A model generated the notes under the pieces. That model did no database searches and had not been told where the DNA came from. It saw only the letters and a list, made by a program, of their open reading frames with translations. 64,000 nucleotides of DNA from Diphasiastrum complanatum. Taxonomy: Eukaryota > Streptophyta > Lycopodiopsida > Lycopodiales > Lycopodiaceae. The stretch is from NCBI GenBank assembly GCA_029204225.1, contig CM055100.1, positions 4,071,611 through 4,135,610 of the forward strand, in the 5' to 3' direction. Both the position numbers and the translations under genes were made by a program. Of the stretch, positions 23,704-37,757 are shown in pieces; position 1 is the stretch's first letter, and each line of letters starts with the position of its first letter.

Positions 23704-24805
23704 GTATAAAACGCATTTATACCTTAGAATTTTGTTAGCTCTGATCCAGTTATGACTGTGCTATATTCTGTAACCAATGTTCGCATTGCCCATTGTAACT
23801 AAGAAGCTTCTTTACGTTCTAGTAGTATGCCAAATGGCCTTAAACACTTGCTTCTGAGAAGTTTCCTATTCTTGCAAAGTTTTATACTTGGGAATGTATT
23901 CTTACTGAACAAAATGATTAAGGTTTTTAACGTCTCTCATGGAAATTGAAATGAATGTAGGATTTAATTTTCCACACATTAACCTTACTCATGGAAATTG
24001 AAATGAATGCTAGGATTCAATCTTCCACACATGCAGAAATTTGTAACACTTCCAATAATGATGATATCATGATGCAAGGATTTATATCTCGATTTAACAT
24101 TCGCTACTTGTCACTCCCATTAGCTACAACATAATTAATGAATACATGCTAGTCAAACCTTTGCAACTACTAACTTCTATTCACTTTGAAATATTACAAG
24201 CCTACAAACCTGCAGTTTGAATTTGTGTGATTTCAGGAAAATCATTTTTGGTTAGTTGGTGGTCTAAACTTTTGTGGTGGTAGTTTTTTTTATAATTTTT
24301 TGTCGGGTGTAAAAAATGTTTTGAAGTTATGGAGTTTAGTTGTTCTATGGTATCCAAAAGTTATAATTGCAATTTTCCCGAAAGCTATCAAAAGAGGTGA
24401 CCACAATTTTGTTTCAAATTTGCTTCTATTTTTTACATCTCTCTTCTAATTTCTTTACATATGATTTTAGATAATTTTCTTAGCTTTAATCTGATCCATA
24501 GTTGCAGCGAAACGTGTTTTTGGGCAAACATGCTTCGGAAACCGCTTATGGCTGAAATTTTTTTAGGGGAGCAATGGTCAAACCAGCGTTTTGTAGATAG
24601 GGCGCAAACAGATCTTATTTTCAGTAGCTATTTGAATTTTGGTTGTTATTTGCTCTGGTTCTCAGTAATTGTTAATGCTACAGTTTGGGCTATCAACTCT
24701 ATGGATGATGATCACTTTTGCAATCATTTCACTGGAGATGTGAGCGCAATGTGCATACAGTTGGGGGCATAAATATTGGGCCCTTATCGGCGCGCATTTG
24801 GACCC
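23704..24805 (+). other. Start of the 20-kb intron 9, no recognised element
   Basis: AT-rich intron DNA with a local duplication of an ATGGAAATTGAAATGAATG unit near 23939-24007. An open frame at 24461-24772 has no recognised domain and is probably chance. Confidence 0.65.
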
Positions 24806-25182
24806 AGTTACGAACGGATCCACAAGTAGTCTAGGGCTAAACTAGAACGTAGTACAAAAGCGAGACTTAATCCTAGAAAGCAAGAAAGAGAGACTAAGGA
24901 GGCTAAAAGAGAGAGATCCATATCATGAAACTGAAAATGAAAGTGACACTGGAGCCCTACTTATACCCAACAGGAAGCCCTAAAAAGGGGTCCAGAGGAT
25001 AAGAGTCAACTGGGAGGGAAAATAGTGCGCCCTCCAAGAGGGACCCCCTCCAAGGTAATATCTCACCCAAGGCCAACCATACAGTCTAAATGTCAGTAAA
25101 CAATAAAATAGAGGGCCCAAGGCCTCTGCTTATGCATAAAAGGTAACGGTAAAGTAGATGCGAATGGACGTGGTCCATAACT
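24806..25182 (-). mobile_element. 3' LTR of gypsy element N
   Basis: It is bounded by AGTTACGAA and CATAACT on the plus strand, that is AGTTATGG...CGTAACT on the element strand, preceded there by a purine-rich GTCAGGGAG tract. It is about 377 bp, related to the 443-bp LTRs at 27199, 34556 and 55744 (shared AATAGTGCGCCCTCCAAG, CATAGTCTAA-like, GGGCCCAAGGCCT) but clearly diverged. Confidence 0.75.
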
Positions 25183-25257
25183 CTCCCTGACACAAAAGAA
25201 AGCCCCGCTGCGAAATGAAGAGGCAGCATAGGATCAAGCAGCAGGTCCTGGTATATT

Positions 25258-25317
25258 AGCAATTGTAACAGACGAATCAATAAGTGCAGCAATTGTAACA
25301 GACGAATCAATAAGTGC
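25258..25317. repeat. Exact 30-bp tandem duplication in gypsy N
   Basis: Units 25258-25287 and 25288-25317 are identical; each contains AATTGTAACAGACGAATC. The related copy at 53065-53298 has a single unit. It is a local duplication near the element's 3' end. Confidence 0.93.
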
Positions 25318-27198
25318 AGCAAGAGCACGACCCTGGTCCGCAAGCAAAGGTGTATGATAGAACACATTCATAGGTTCCCATGTGGCCGCCTCAACAGGAC
25401 GACCATCCCACTGTACCCAAAACTAAATCTGCCGCTGGCGCCAACTATGATGAAGATGAACCTATAGAATAGCAGCAGGTAAGAAGGGAAATAACTTTGG
25501 ATCAATAGGAAACTCAGCATCATGAAGAGCATCATCCTCAATAGCAGCACATAATAAACTGACATGGGCTATATCACAAGCCTGTGTCGAAGAAGGAAGC
25601 TGCAACCGATATGACTAAGGACCTCCAATATGCGATAAGGTCCATAATAACGTGGTGCAAGCTTCTCAGTAGAAGCATGGCCCTGAATAAAGTGGTGTCG
25701 AGCAAAACAAAGGCGTAGATAGACCATATCCCGTCCTGAAACTGAACATGCTTTCGATGACGATCAACAGAAGCCTGGTTTCGTTGCTAGACGTGCTGTA
25801 GTGGCCCGAGAAATAAGCTCGCGAGCACCTGATAGAAAAGAGGCAAGTGTAACAGGTGTATCCTCAGGAGGAAGAGGTATCCCAAGTAACAGTGGTGCAT
25901 AACCATGAGATAATAAGAAGGGAGAGACACCAGTGCTGGTACTAACTGAGCTATTATAGCTATATTCAGCTAAACATAGATGCTAATCCCAGTCCTTCCC
26001 TGAAGGAGTAACAAAATGGCGGAGGTAATCCTGGGACCTCGGACTGTCTATCATCAATAGAATGATAAGCAGAACCCATAAAAAGCTGAACATCCAATAT
26101 GCGCATAAGCTCTGTCCAAAATGTAGAGGTAAACGTACTATCCCGATCAAAAAGGATAGTACGAGGAAATCCATGGAGGCGGAAAATCTCTGACAAGAAT
26201 AAACGTGCACACACTACTCAGCTGTAATAGTACTGCGAACCGGTATAAAATGTGCCTGCTTCGAGAACCTATCAACCACCACCATACATGAATCATGACC
26301 ACGTTGGGTATGGGGGAGGCCTAGGATAAAGCCATAGAAATATCGGTCCACTGGCGATGAGGGATAGGCCAACTCTGAAGCAAACCAGCAAACTTAGCAC
26401 GAGAGTATTTATTGTGGGCACAAAAAGTGCAGTTACGAATAAGAAGGGCTAGTTCAGACTTCATGGATGGCCAGTAAAAGTGGTCCTTAAGACAAGCATA
26501 AGACTTTTGAAATCCAAAGTGGCCACCAACAGGGGAGGAATGAGCATTAGACAATAACTTGGGGCGAAGGCAAGGAGCTAGGTATACAGAGAGACCCAAA
26601 AACGGTGATCAAGGATGGAATAGACCTGGTGTGGACGAGAAGAAACAGGAGGTGCAGAACTATAAACATCACGAAAGTAAGGACAAGTGAGATAAACAGA
26701 GGGAAGATCATCAAACCAGGTAGGAATGGTGGCAACAAGTGTGTGTAACAAAGCGGGCAGATGGGATAAAGCATCGGCAGCGGCGTTTGAACGGCCAGGA
26801 TGATATAAGATAGAAAATCAAAGGATTGCAAAAATTGCAACCAACGAAACTGACGATCGCTAAGGTCCCACTGTGATAGCAGATAACAGAGAGACTGGTG
26901 GTCAGCAACAATGTCAAATGGTATACAATACAGGTAATGACGCCACTTTTTAAGAGCATAGATAATGGCGAGAAGCTCTTTCTCGTGGACAAAATATTGT
27001 TGCTCATAAGAGCGAAGCCGTCGTGACTCATAAGCAATGATGCACTGGGACTGGCGAAGTAAGGCACCCAAACCAACGGAACTAGCATCAATCTCAACAA
27101 TAAATTTCTGGTTGAATCGAGGTAAGCACATAACAACGGCATCAACAATAGCGTGGCGAAGGGTATCAAAGGTTGTCTGACAATCAAGGGTCCACAGA

Positions 27199-27641
27199 AG
27201 TTACGAATAGAGCCACAGCTGATCTAGAGCTAAGCTATGAAAGCATCACATAAGCAAGGCTTAAGCTATGAAAGCAGCACATAAGCAAGACTTAACCCTA
27301 GAAAGCAGGAAAGAGAGAGATTAAGGAGGCTAAAGAGAGAGATCAATATCATCAGCTGAATAACAAATGACACAGTTTCCCTACTTATAGCCAAGAGGAA
27401 GCCCTAAAAGGAAGCTTCCGGTGGCTAGGGCCCAACTGGGAGGGAAAATAGTGCGCCCTCCAAGAAGGCCCCCACTCTCCAGTAATATGTCCAAATGGCC
27501 TAATAATGAGTAATAAGGCCAAAGGCCAACCATATAGTCTAAGTGTCACAAATGAATAAAAAAGGGCCCAAGGCCTGCTTATGCATAAAGTAAAGTAAAT
27601 GTTAATGGACGCGGCGAATGTAATGAGCCGAGTCCATAACT
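27199..27641 (-). mobile_element. Solo LTR inserted in gypsy N, with target duplication
   Basis: This 443-bp LTR is flanked by the 5-bp direct repeat ACAGA (27194-27198 and 27642-27646). Removing the LTR and one repeat rejoins the RT-RNase H frame of element N. Its termini are AGTTACG...CATAACT on plus, so the LTR ends are AG...CT and not the usual TG...CA. It belongs to the same LTR family as 34556-34998 and 55744-56187. It was left by recombination between the two LTRs of a later insertion. Confidence 0.9.
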
Positions 27642-28647
27642 ACAGAAATGTACGAGATTTCTTTAGAAGAGCATGAAGAGGAGCAGCCACAGTGGCAAAC
27701 TGTGGAACGGGGTGCCGAAGGTGAGTGGCTAAACCGAGGAACATACGAACGTGGTGAACATCATTTGGTGTAGGCCAGTCCTGGATAGCCTGAACCTTAT
27801 GAGGATCAAGGCGAATACGTCCATCACAAATAAGAAACCCAAGAAATTCAATCTCAACAACGGCAAAAGAACATTTAGACAGTTTGGCAAACAAATGATG
27901 GTGAATGAGTAACTGAAATACAGACGTGAGATGGGACACATGCTCGTCAAGGGATGTACTAAAAATGAGAATGTCGTCGAAATACACTAAAACACAATGA
28001 CCAAGAAGTGGACGCATAATATTATTCATAACATTCTGAAACGTAGGAGGACCGTTAGTAACACCAAAAGGAAGCACATGAAATTCATATAAGCCAAGAT
28101 GGGTACTGAAAGCAGTCTTATGTTCGTCAGAGGGGTGCATCCTAATCTGGTGATATCCAGAACGAAGGTCTATCTTGGAAAAAATCTGGGAAGTGCCAAG
28201 CTGATCAAATAGGTCATCCATGTGAGGGATAGGGTACTGGTTACGAATAGTTAGCTTATTGAGGGCACGATAGTCTACACAGAGACGTTTGGTGCCATCT
28301 TTCTTACTAATAAGGAGAACAGGGGCACCAAAAGGGCTATGGCTGGGAACAATAAGACCTTGGTCTAATAATGCAGGGATCTGAAGCTCAACCTCATCAC
28401 GCTCAGACTCAGACATGCGGTAGGGAGGAGGACAGGAGGGAGGTGCAGACCCAGGACATAAATCAATGTGGTGGTTAACATCACGCAATGGTGGTAGCGT
28501 CGTAGAAAAGACATAAGCATACCGATGTAAGAGGCCAGATATCACCTGAGAAACAGCTGGTGGTGGTGAAGTGGCGACTGAAGGAGCTGATGTAGCACGT
28601 TGTACACATAAGAGAGCCACACAACGAGCCTTAGGTAGGCTACGCAT
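27640..28647 (-). CDS. Gypsy N reverse transcriptase frame
   Basis: The longest intact pol frame in the window (335 codons). It runs from the protease-RT linker (HIDLCPGSAPPSCPPPYRMS) through fingers and palm ([70 protein letters not shown]) to the thumb (VEIEFLGFLICDGRIRLDPH, RMFLGLATHLRHPVPQFATV). The catalytic aspartates are present. It ends where the solo LTR is inserted, so no active polyprotein can be made from this copy. Confidence 0.88.
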   Translation of the reverse strand: MRSLPKARCVALLCVQRATSAPSVATSPPPAVSQVISGLLHRYAYVFSTTLPPLRDVNHHIDLCPGSAPPSCPPPYRMSESERDEVELQIPALLDQGLIVPSHSPFGAPVLLISKKDGTKRLCVDYRALNKLTIRNQYPIPHMDDLFDQLGTSQIFSKIDLRSGYHQIRMHPSDEHKTAFSTHLGLYEFHVLPFGVTNGPPTFQNVMNNIMRPLLGHCVLVYFDDILIFSTSLDEHVSHLTSVFQLLIHHHLFAKLSKCSFAVVEIEFLGFLICDGRIRLDPHKVQAIQDWPTPNDVHHVRMFLGLATHLRHPVPQFATVAAPLHALLKKSRTFL

Positions 28648-29419
28648 AAACTGTTTCCCACTGATCAGCTAATAATCTCCCTGGGAATCGATGCCAACAA
28701 GGGAGTGGGTAACTGAATCATGCACAAAAGTGAGTGTCTGCCGTGTCAAATCCAGTGTAACCAAAGACAAACCATTCAGCACCAAGAATAAGATCATAGC
28801 GCTCCATGGGAATAATATAAAGATCCGCCTATCCAGAAAAATCCCCAATGCGGTATGCCAAGCCCTGGAACATCTGAGAGCTAGATAAAGAATGAGAATT
28901 GGCAACCTCAACATTGAGAGGCTGTGGCGCAGGAATAGGTGAAGCACGGATCTGACTGGAGATGTAACTGCTGATAAAAGAATGTGTGTTGCCTGTATCC
29001 ACTAAAGCAATATATCCCCATCCAATAATGCGTATGCGTAACCAAATGGATTGAGGACCAAGCGCCCAGTCCAGGTAGCATGAGCAAGCTGGGCATGGCA
29101 AGTAGCTGGTAGGAGGTCAGAAGAAGGCTCAGACACAGGATCAAGGTCGTCGGAGATATGGATATAGATATCAGAATCGTCAGTGTCAATGCCCTCATGA
29201 TAGAAAACATCAGTAGTAGTAAGAGGAGTCTGGCGACAATCACGAGCAAGGTGGTCTGGACTCTTACAATGAAAACAAAGACGTTTCTGCTGAATGTCGG
29301 CAAACTCTGTGGAAGTGTAACGGCGGACAAAAGCAGGGCGAGGAATAGGAAGACGTGTGGTAGAAGGAACAATAGAGGAGGAAGGCAATGTAAGGGGTGG
29401 AGTAGAAACTGAGGGGGGA

Positions 29420-29590
29420 CACCGACAGCCTACCCGGTGGCAGAGGTCCATGGCACATCTAGTGACACCTTCACAGCATACTATCCACCATTTCTTCCAA
29501 GCTGATAGGCATCATGATATACGATTCCAGGCTGTTGGACCTTGACTGGGCCAACCATCTTTATGCATTGTATTTGCAGCCCTTTCTATA
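29420..29590 (+). mobile_element. Short LINE 3'-region fragment
   Basis: Bases 29420-29570 closely match the complement of LINE F around 18500-18640 (shared CAGCCTACCCGG, ACACCTTCACAGCATAC-like and GTTGGACCTTGACTGGGCCA). They cover the end of ORF2 and start of the 3' UTR. No hairpin or TC tail follows. Confidence 0.7.
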
Positions 29591-31129
29591 TAAAGGCATC
29601 GACCCTTATCCCTAAGGCCTGTGGCTCTTTCCTTTGAAGTGCGGATAGTTATTGAGGCAACAATCCTCTTGTTGGTGGTGGGAGGCAGATCTTCCAAAGC
29701 ACCAAGTAGCTGAGGAGGCCCAATTTGAAATCAAGCCGTCCACAAGTGCAGTTGGGTCGCATTTGACTATTATTTAGTGTGCTGCCCTGCTACGTGACCT
29801 GCTGCTCCTGATGCTGACGTGGACACCTGCTGGCTGATCGTCCCTTCACAGTTTGGACAGCGCTGCTAAGCCACCTGCTCCTGGCCATGGTAAAGAGGAC
29901 AAAAGGGAGCCCTAGCTCCCCTACATCTCGCCCTCAGACAGGATTGCCTGAGCCAGGAGTTGAGACAAAAGTTGACACCATAGCTCAGAACATTGAACAG
30001 GTCTCCATCATATCGGGACCAAACAATCTCGTTGTCCTTGCTGGGACAGCGAATGCTATATCCTTAGAAGGAGGGGGGCTCTTGCCTATCTCAGCTTCTA
30101 CTCTACCTATCATACCAATGACCCCCCACTCAGATTTCTTGAATCGGCTATTGACAGCCGACTATACCCCTTCCAAATTCGTTGAAGGCATGTTTGCCTA
30201 TGAAATCGGCTTTATACTTCATTGGGTCACCGGCTTTGATCCCATTTCTTCATACCTTCCACATTATACCTCCTACCATCTCTGATCACTCCCTCCTACT
30301 TCTATCCCTTGGACATCATATTACCACGGTCACGACACACCGTCCCACTCATCACCATCGCCCGGTTTTCTCTCCATCTGGTCTTCCCTTTTACACCGCA
30401 TCCCTAACCACTTGTCTCCATGACTTTCCCTTCACCTCCTCAGTAGACCAACAAGCCTACTACGGTTGGATACTATGGGTACGCCTGTCCTTCCAGCATA
30501 TCTTACACAACCATTATCTTTTGGTCTGCGGTACCATATGGGACAGCTCCGAGTCTCTTCTCATCAGCTGGCTATTGAGACGGGTAGATACACGGACACT
30601 CCCAGATTGCAGAGGATATGTCAGCTTTGTTTTCTTCATGAGATGGAGGATGAGTTCCATTTCATCTTTCGTTGTCCAATATATTATGAGATCAGGGGAC
30701 GTCACCATTGTTTATACAGAGATACCCCTCTCACGTTGCGATCATTCCTCGAGTATCCAGACTCCAGGTGTGTAGGTCTTCTATTGAGAGAGATGTATAC
30801 TTTACGAGCTTCACTTCTACCTACCACAGATATGGATCACAGCCAGGCTCATATTACCCAGTTTTTCCAGAATCGAGACAGAGAGGACATTTTCGTTTTG
30901 GATTTTGAAGTCCCCACTCGGAGATCAAAGACACAGAGAGTCTCACATACTTCTGCTGGATCCAAGATCACTAGATCTTCACGGGCTTCTGGCCAGTCTA
31001 CAGCACGCTCCACTACTACTATCACTCATTATTTTCAGCTTACTCGTAGCTAGTCTCCTCCGCAAAGCAGGTGGTTAAGCTCGTGCATTGTACCCTCGCA
31101 AGCTGGTGGTCAAGCTTGGATACTTCTTC

Positions 31130-31130
<1 letters not shown>
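29590..31130 (+). mobile_element. LINE L: ORF1 start fused to endonuclease end and zinc region (internal deletions)
   Basis: From 29887 an ORF1-like frame starts MVKRTKGSPSSPTSRPQTGL. At about 30220 it changes to endonuclease sequence (TGFDP; the PPTISDHSLLLLSLGHH segment follows in another frame). At about 30460 it jumps to the post-RT region: MDTMGTPVLPAYLTQPLSFG, LRVSSHQLAIETGRYTDTPR, CQLCFLHEMEDEFHFIFRCP, then a Ser/Thr/Arg-rich tail ending ITHYFQLTRS (stop near 31053). The whole RT is deleted. A 3' UTR with AAGCAGGTGGTTAAGCTCGT follows, a motif shared with LINEs H and BB. Confidence 0.78.
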
Positions 31131-34555
<3,425 letters not shown>

Positions 34556-34998
34556 AGTTACGAATAGAGCCACAACTGATCTAGAGCTAAGCTATGAAAG
34601 CATCACATAAGCAAGACTTAAGCTATGAAAGCAGCACATAAGCAAGACTTAACCCCAAGAAGCAGGAAAGAGAGAGATTAAGGAGACTAAAGAGAGAGAT
34701 CAATATCATCAGCTGAATAACAAATGACACAGTTTCCCTACTTATAGCCAAGAGGGAGCCCTAAAAGGAAGCTTCCGGTGGCTAGGGCCCAACTGAGAGG
34801 GAAAATAGTGCGCCCTCCAAGAAGGCCCCCACTCTCCAGTAATATGTCCAAATGGCCTAATAATGAATAATAAGGCCAAAGGCCAACCATATAGTCTAAG
34901 TGTCACTAATGAATAAAAAAGGGCCCAAGGTCTGCTTATGCAGAAAGTAAAGTAAATGTAAATGGACGCGGCGAATGTAATGAGCCGAGTTCATAACC
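34556..34998 (-). mobile_element. LTR of element P
   Basis: It begins AGTTACGAATAGAGCC and ends near TTCATAACC. It is almost identical over its length to the solo LTR at 27199-27641 and to the inverted copy at 55744-56187. On the element strand it is the 3' LTR. It abuts coding sequence FPFLPAAIHQ without the roughly 240-bp region that separates these in element O, so there is a deletion at the junction. Confidence 0.85.
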
Positions 34999-36014
34999 TG
35001 GTGAATGGCAGCTGGTAAGAAAGGGAACAGCTCAGGATCAACATCATGGCGACGAAGGGAACATCTCGGCTGCATCATCTGAAACCAAGCAATATGGAAC
35101 AACCAGGAATGCCAAGGAATCAGAAGAAGATCAAGTAGCAACCAGGAATGCCAAGGTATCCGTAATGCCCAAGATAGTAGAGGATCAGCCCAAAAGATAG
35201 GGACATCATACCAAGGTATCCAAAAAGCCCGAGAAGGTAGAACTGCATCAGCAACAGGAAGCCAATAAGGAAACTGGAAAAGAGATGGACACTCATCGCG
35301 AATAGCCGCATCATACACGTAACCATCAACCATATGTGCAAACTCAGTGATATAGGTGCCCCAAGAAAAGATAGCAGCATCGGAAGACCAGCACCAAGGA
35401 GTAGGAACATAAGTTGGATGACAGGCACGCTGTAGTAGCATGGAAAAGCAAGCGATATGCCAGGAAACATGGATCATAAAGAGATCATTCTGACAAAGGA
35501 TAGCTAAAATGGAGAAATGTGCACCAGCATGGTCAAAAGCCCAAGGTATCCATAAGGCCCATGAATGAGAAGTAGCAATGGCACACGGTACCTTCAAGGC
35601 CCCTATCACGAGAAGAGCAGCATGCCAAAAGCTCCAAAAGGTCCAAGAAATCAATGCATCATCTAAGAAGACGTGATGCATAAAAACAATAGCAACAAAT
35701 CTAGAAATAGTAGAGGCCTCAACTGAAAAACTGTAGCCGAAAAACTCATCCAGAAAGACCTCATATGCACATACCAATCCATCATAGGATACACCAAAAA
35801 TGGATGGAGAATCGGATGACCCATCGGAACTGGCTGCAAGTGTAATCCCAAAGTACACACCAAGCACACAAGTGAGGAAGAAGAAATGCACTGGAACGAG
35901 GAACAAGATCCCCAACATCAGTAGCAAGCATCGGATCAATATCCACGTGTAGCTGGGAATGAGTATCAAAGCACATATGAGCAATACTGAAGTATATGGC
36001 GGCAACATCCCCAA
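34999..36014 (-). other. Element P novel region with long open frame
   Basis: A frame of about 340 codons, rich in Trp, His, Leu and Phe, carries a repeated A-L/F-x-IPW pattern (ALRIPWHSW, AFWIPWYDV, ALWIPWAFD). At DNA level CCAAGGTATCC recurs at about 35152, 35212 and 35541. CAAGCAATATGGA(A/G)CAACC recurs at about 35086 and 36107. It sits where pol should be. No domain is recognised. The hydrophobic look could come simply from the repeat, so coding is uncertain; the last residues FPFLPAAIHQ are the genuine gypsy end. Confidence 0.45.
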
Positions 36015-36467
36015 AAAGTATCCAAGAGAGGAGAAGGAACTCTCTCAAGGTACTCTGATGGTCTCGGAAAACTAGAACAAAGTGGCAACTTAGCATCGGA
36101 GACCAAGCAATATGGAGCAACCTGAAATGACGGGGAATCTGAAGATCACCTGGACAAACAATAGCTGGAATGGAGGCAATAACCCAAGCCATCAGGATAT
36201 GCCAAGCCTGACAATGAGCAACAATCCAAGGAACAGATAGAGAGCCACATGCATAATCATAGAGATATCCGCACCATAGGTGCTCAGTAATATGGAAAAA
36301 CCGGCACCAATCAACAGGTCTTTATGCAAAGCAAGCTATGCATAATAACTAGGAATGCCATATATCCATAGCATCGGCATGGACTGCAGCAAACCTATAT
36401 GTAGAAACACAAGGAGACTGAACGATGCCCGTATACTCATCTAGAAAGATCCCAGCATATAAATACC

Positions 36468-37757
36468 CTAGATAAGTAATATGACCATCTCGCAAATATC
36501 CTCGGATGGAAAATGTGTAACGGTAAGGGCCAAAGGCGCATGAATCATGTAAGGAACCGTAGAAATATCATGAGGCGGTTCACAAACCTCAAGCAGATAT
36601 CCATGGAGTACAGCGAAAGAAGATACAACCTGATCACCAATAGCGAGGGAACCATCAAACGTGGACCCGTGAAGGACCCCATAGAAATCAGCAGGAACAT
36701 CAGCCATAACGGACTCAAGAGATGGAGATATAGAGACCAATGGAGAAGATACTGCACCAACCACCGAACCAGGAGGGCAATCTGAGGTATGCGCAAAAGC
36801 AATAGTAGAAATACCACCAAGGTATACGGCTTGAATATCAATGAAACCAGGAATGACCACTGAATACAATATATGTGAATCAAGGCATATAGGCACAAGG
36901 CACACAACAACAACCTGTAAATCCGAAGGAGCATCAATCTGAGGAAGAGGACCCACGAATGGTGAAAGTGAAGCAGCAACTGATGTACTCTGAATGGAAA
37001 GAAGAACTGCATCCTGAGCCTTTGGCAGGCTACGCATAAGCTGCTTCCCGGTAACCAACTGATAGTCACCCTGGGAATCAATACCAGCAAGTGAATGATG
37101 CGGACCAGCATGAGTAAAGGAAAGTGTCTGCTGAGAGAGATCCACAGCAACAATACCAAGTGAAGAGAACCAGGCTGCACCAAAAATAATGTCATAGTGC
37201 TTCAGAGAAATGATGTAGAAATCTGCCTGACCAGAAAAATCACCAATGCGATAATCCAAGCCCTGAATCATCTGAGAACTGGGAAAAGAATGGGAACGAG
37301 CAACCTCAACACTGAGAGGCTGGGAAGCAAGAACTAGTATAGCACGAATCCTGGTGGAAATGTAACTGCTAAGAAATGAATGTGTACTGCCTGTATCCAC
37401 TAAAGCAATATACTCTTGCCCCACATCTAGAATAATATGACCCACAAATGGAACAACATACGTAGCCATAATAACAGAAGCATCAACTGATAAGTTCTGG
37501 CCTAAATATGCATCTAGAAGAACCGCATACTCATCTAGACGGGTATCAACAAAATCAGCTAGTGAGTATACAATAGGACCATCATGAAATGTATAACCGT
37601 ATGCCATATGGAGATCTACTGGAGTAGCCAAAGCATCTGAAACCGTAGACCCATGAATAATATCGAAATAAGGAGCATAGGCGACAACATCTATAGCATG
37701 GCGCTCAGGAACACGATTAGCATCAAAGTATGCTATGTCAGTATCAACAAGGACCAT
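36468..37757 (-). CDS. Element P protease-containing ORF
   Basis: 429 codons without a stop. The first 120 residues are rich in His, Asp, Tyr and Val (YGYTFHDGPIVYSLADFVDT) and unlike other gypsy protease spacers. Residues about 120-250 form the retropepsin region (LVDTGSTHSFLSSYIS with the catalytic DTG, then LDYRIGDFSGQADFY, DIIFGAAWFSSLGIVAVDLS). The rest repeats elements of the first part (VADVPADFYGVLHGSTFDGS against DIIHGSTVSDALATPVDLHM), suggesting internal duplication. No RT follows. Confidence 0.7.
   Translation of the reverse strand: MVLVDTDIAYFDANRVPERHAIDVVAYAPYFDIIHGSTVSDALATPVDLHMAYGYTFHDGPIVYSLADFVDTRLDEYAVLLDAYLGQNLSVDASVIMATYVVPFVGHIILDVGQEYIALVDTGSTHSFLSSYISTRIRAILVLASQPLSVEVARSHSFPSSQMIQGLDYRIGDFSGQADFYIISLKHYDIIFGAAWFSSLGIVAVDLSQQTLSFTHAGPHHSLAGIDSQGDYQLVTGKQLMRSLPKAQDAVLLSIQSTSVAASLSPFVGPLPQIDAPSDLQVVVVCLVPICLDSHILYSVVIPGFIDIQAVYLGGISTIAFAHTSDCPPGSVVGAVSSPLVSISPSLESVMADVPADFYGVLHGSTFDGSLAIGDQVVSSFAVLHGYLLEVCEPPHDISTVPYMIHAPLALTVTHFPSEDICEMVILLI

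Larger units (their letters stand above)
25183..29420 (-). mobile_element. Ty3/gypsy chromovirus N, gag end to chromodomain, split by solo LTR
   Basis: On the minus strand, 29451-29002 encodes the gag zinc knuckle CFHCKSPDHLARDCRQ. 29101-28829 encodes protease (ALVDTGNTHSFISSYIS). 28647-27640 is one open frame for RT ([55 protein letters not shown] with the catalytic YFDD at 27973-27984). After the solo LTR, 27187-26547 encodes RNase H (YFVHEKELLAIIYALKKWRH) and 26599-25966 encodes integrase (VGGHFGFQKSYACLKDHFYW, CTFCAHNK, GFPRTILFDRDSTF). The right end stops at about 29420 in a LINE fragment, so the 5' LTR and most of gag are absent. Frameshifts break RNase H and integrase. An exact 30-bp tandem duplication lies at 25258-25317. 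Confidence 0.88.

Noticed and set aside
24461-24772. 103-codon frame as a gene
   Set aside because: No domain, no splice support and average intron composition.
34896-36014. 372-codon frame as a multi-spanning membrane protein
   Set aside because: It runs through the LTR and a repeat-built region of element P; the hydrophobicity follows from the repeat in the antisense-like reading, and the only recognisable end is gypsy.
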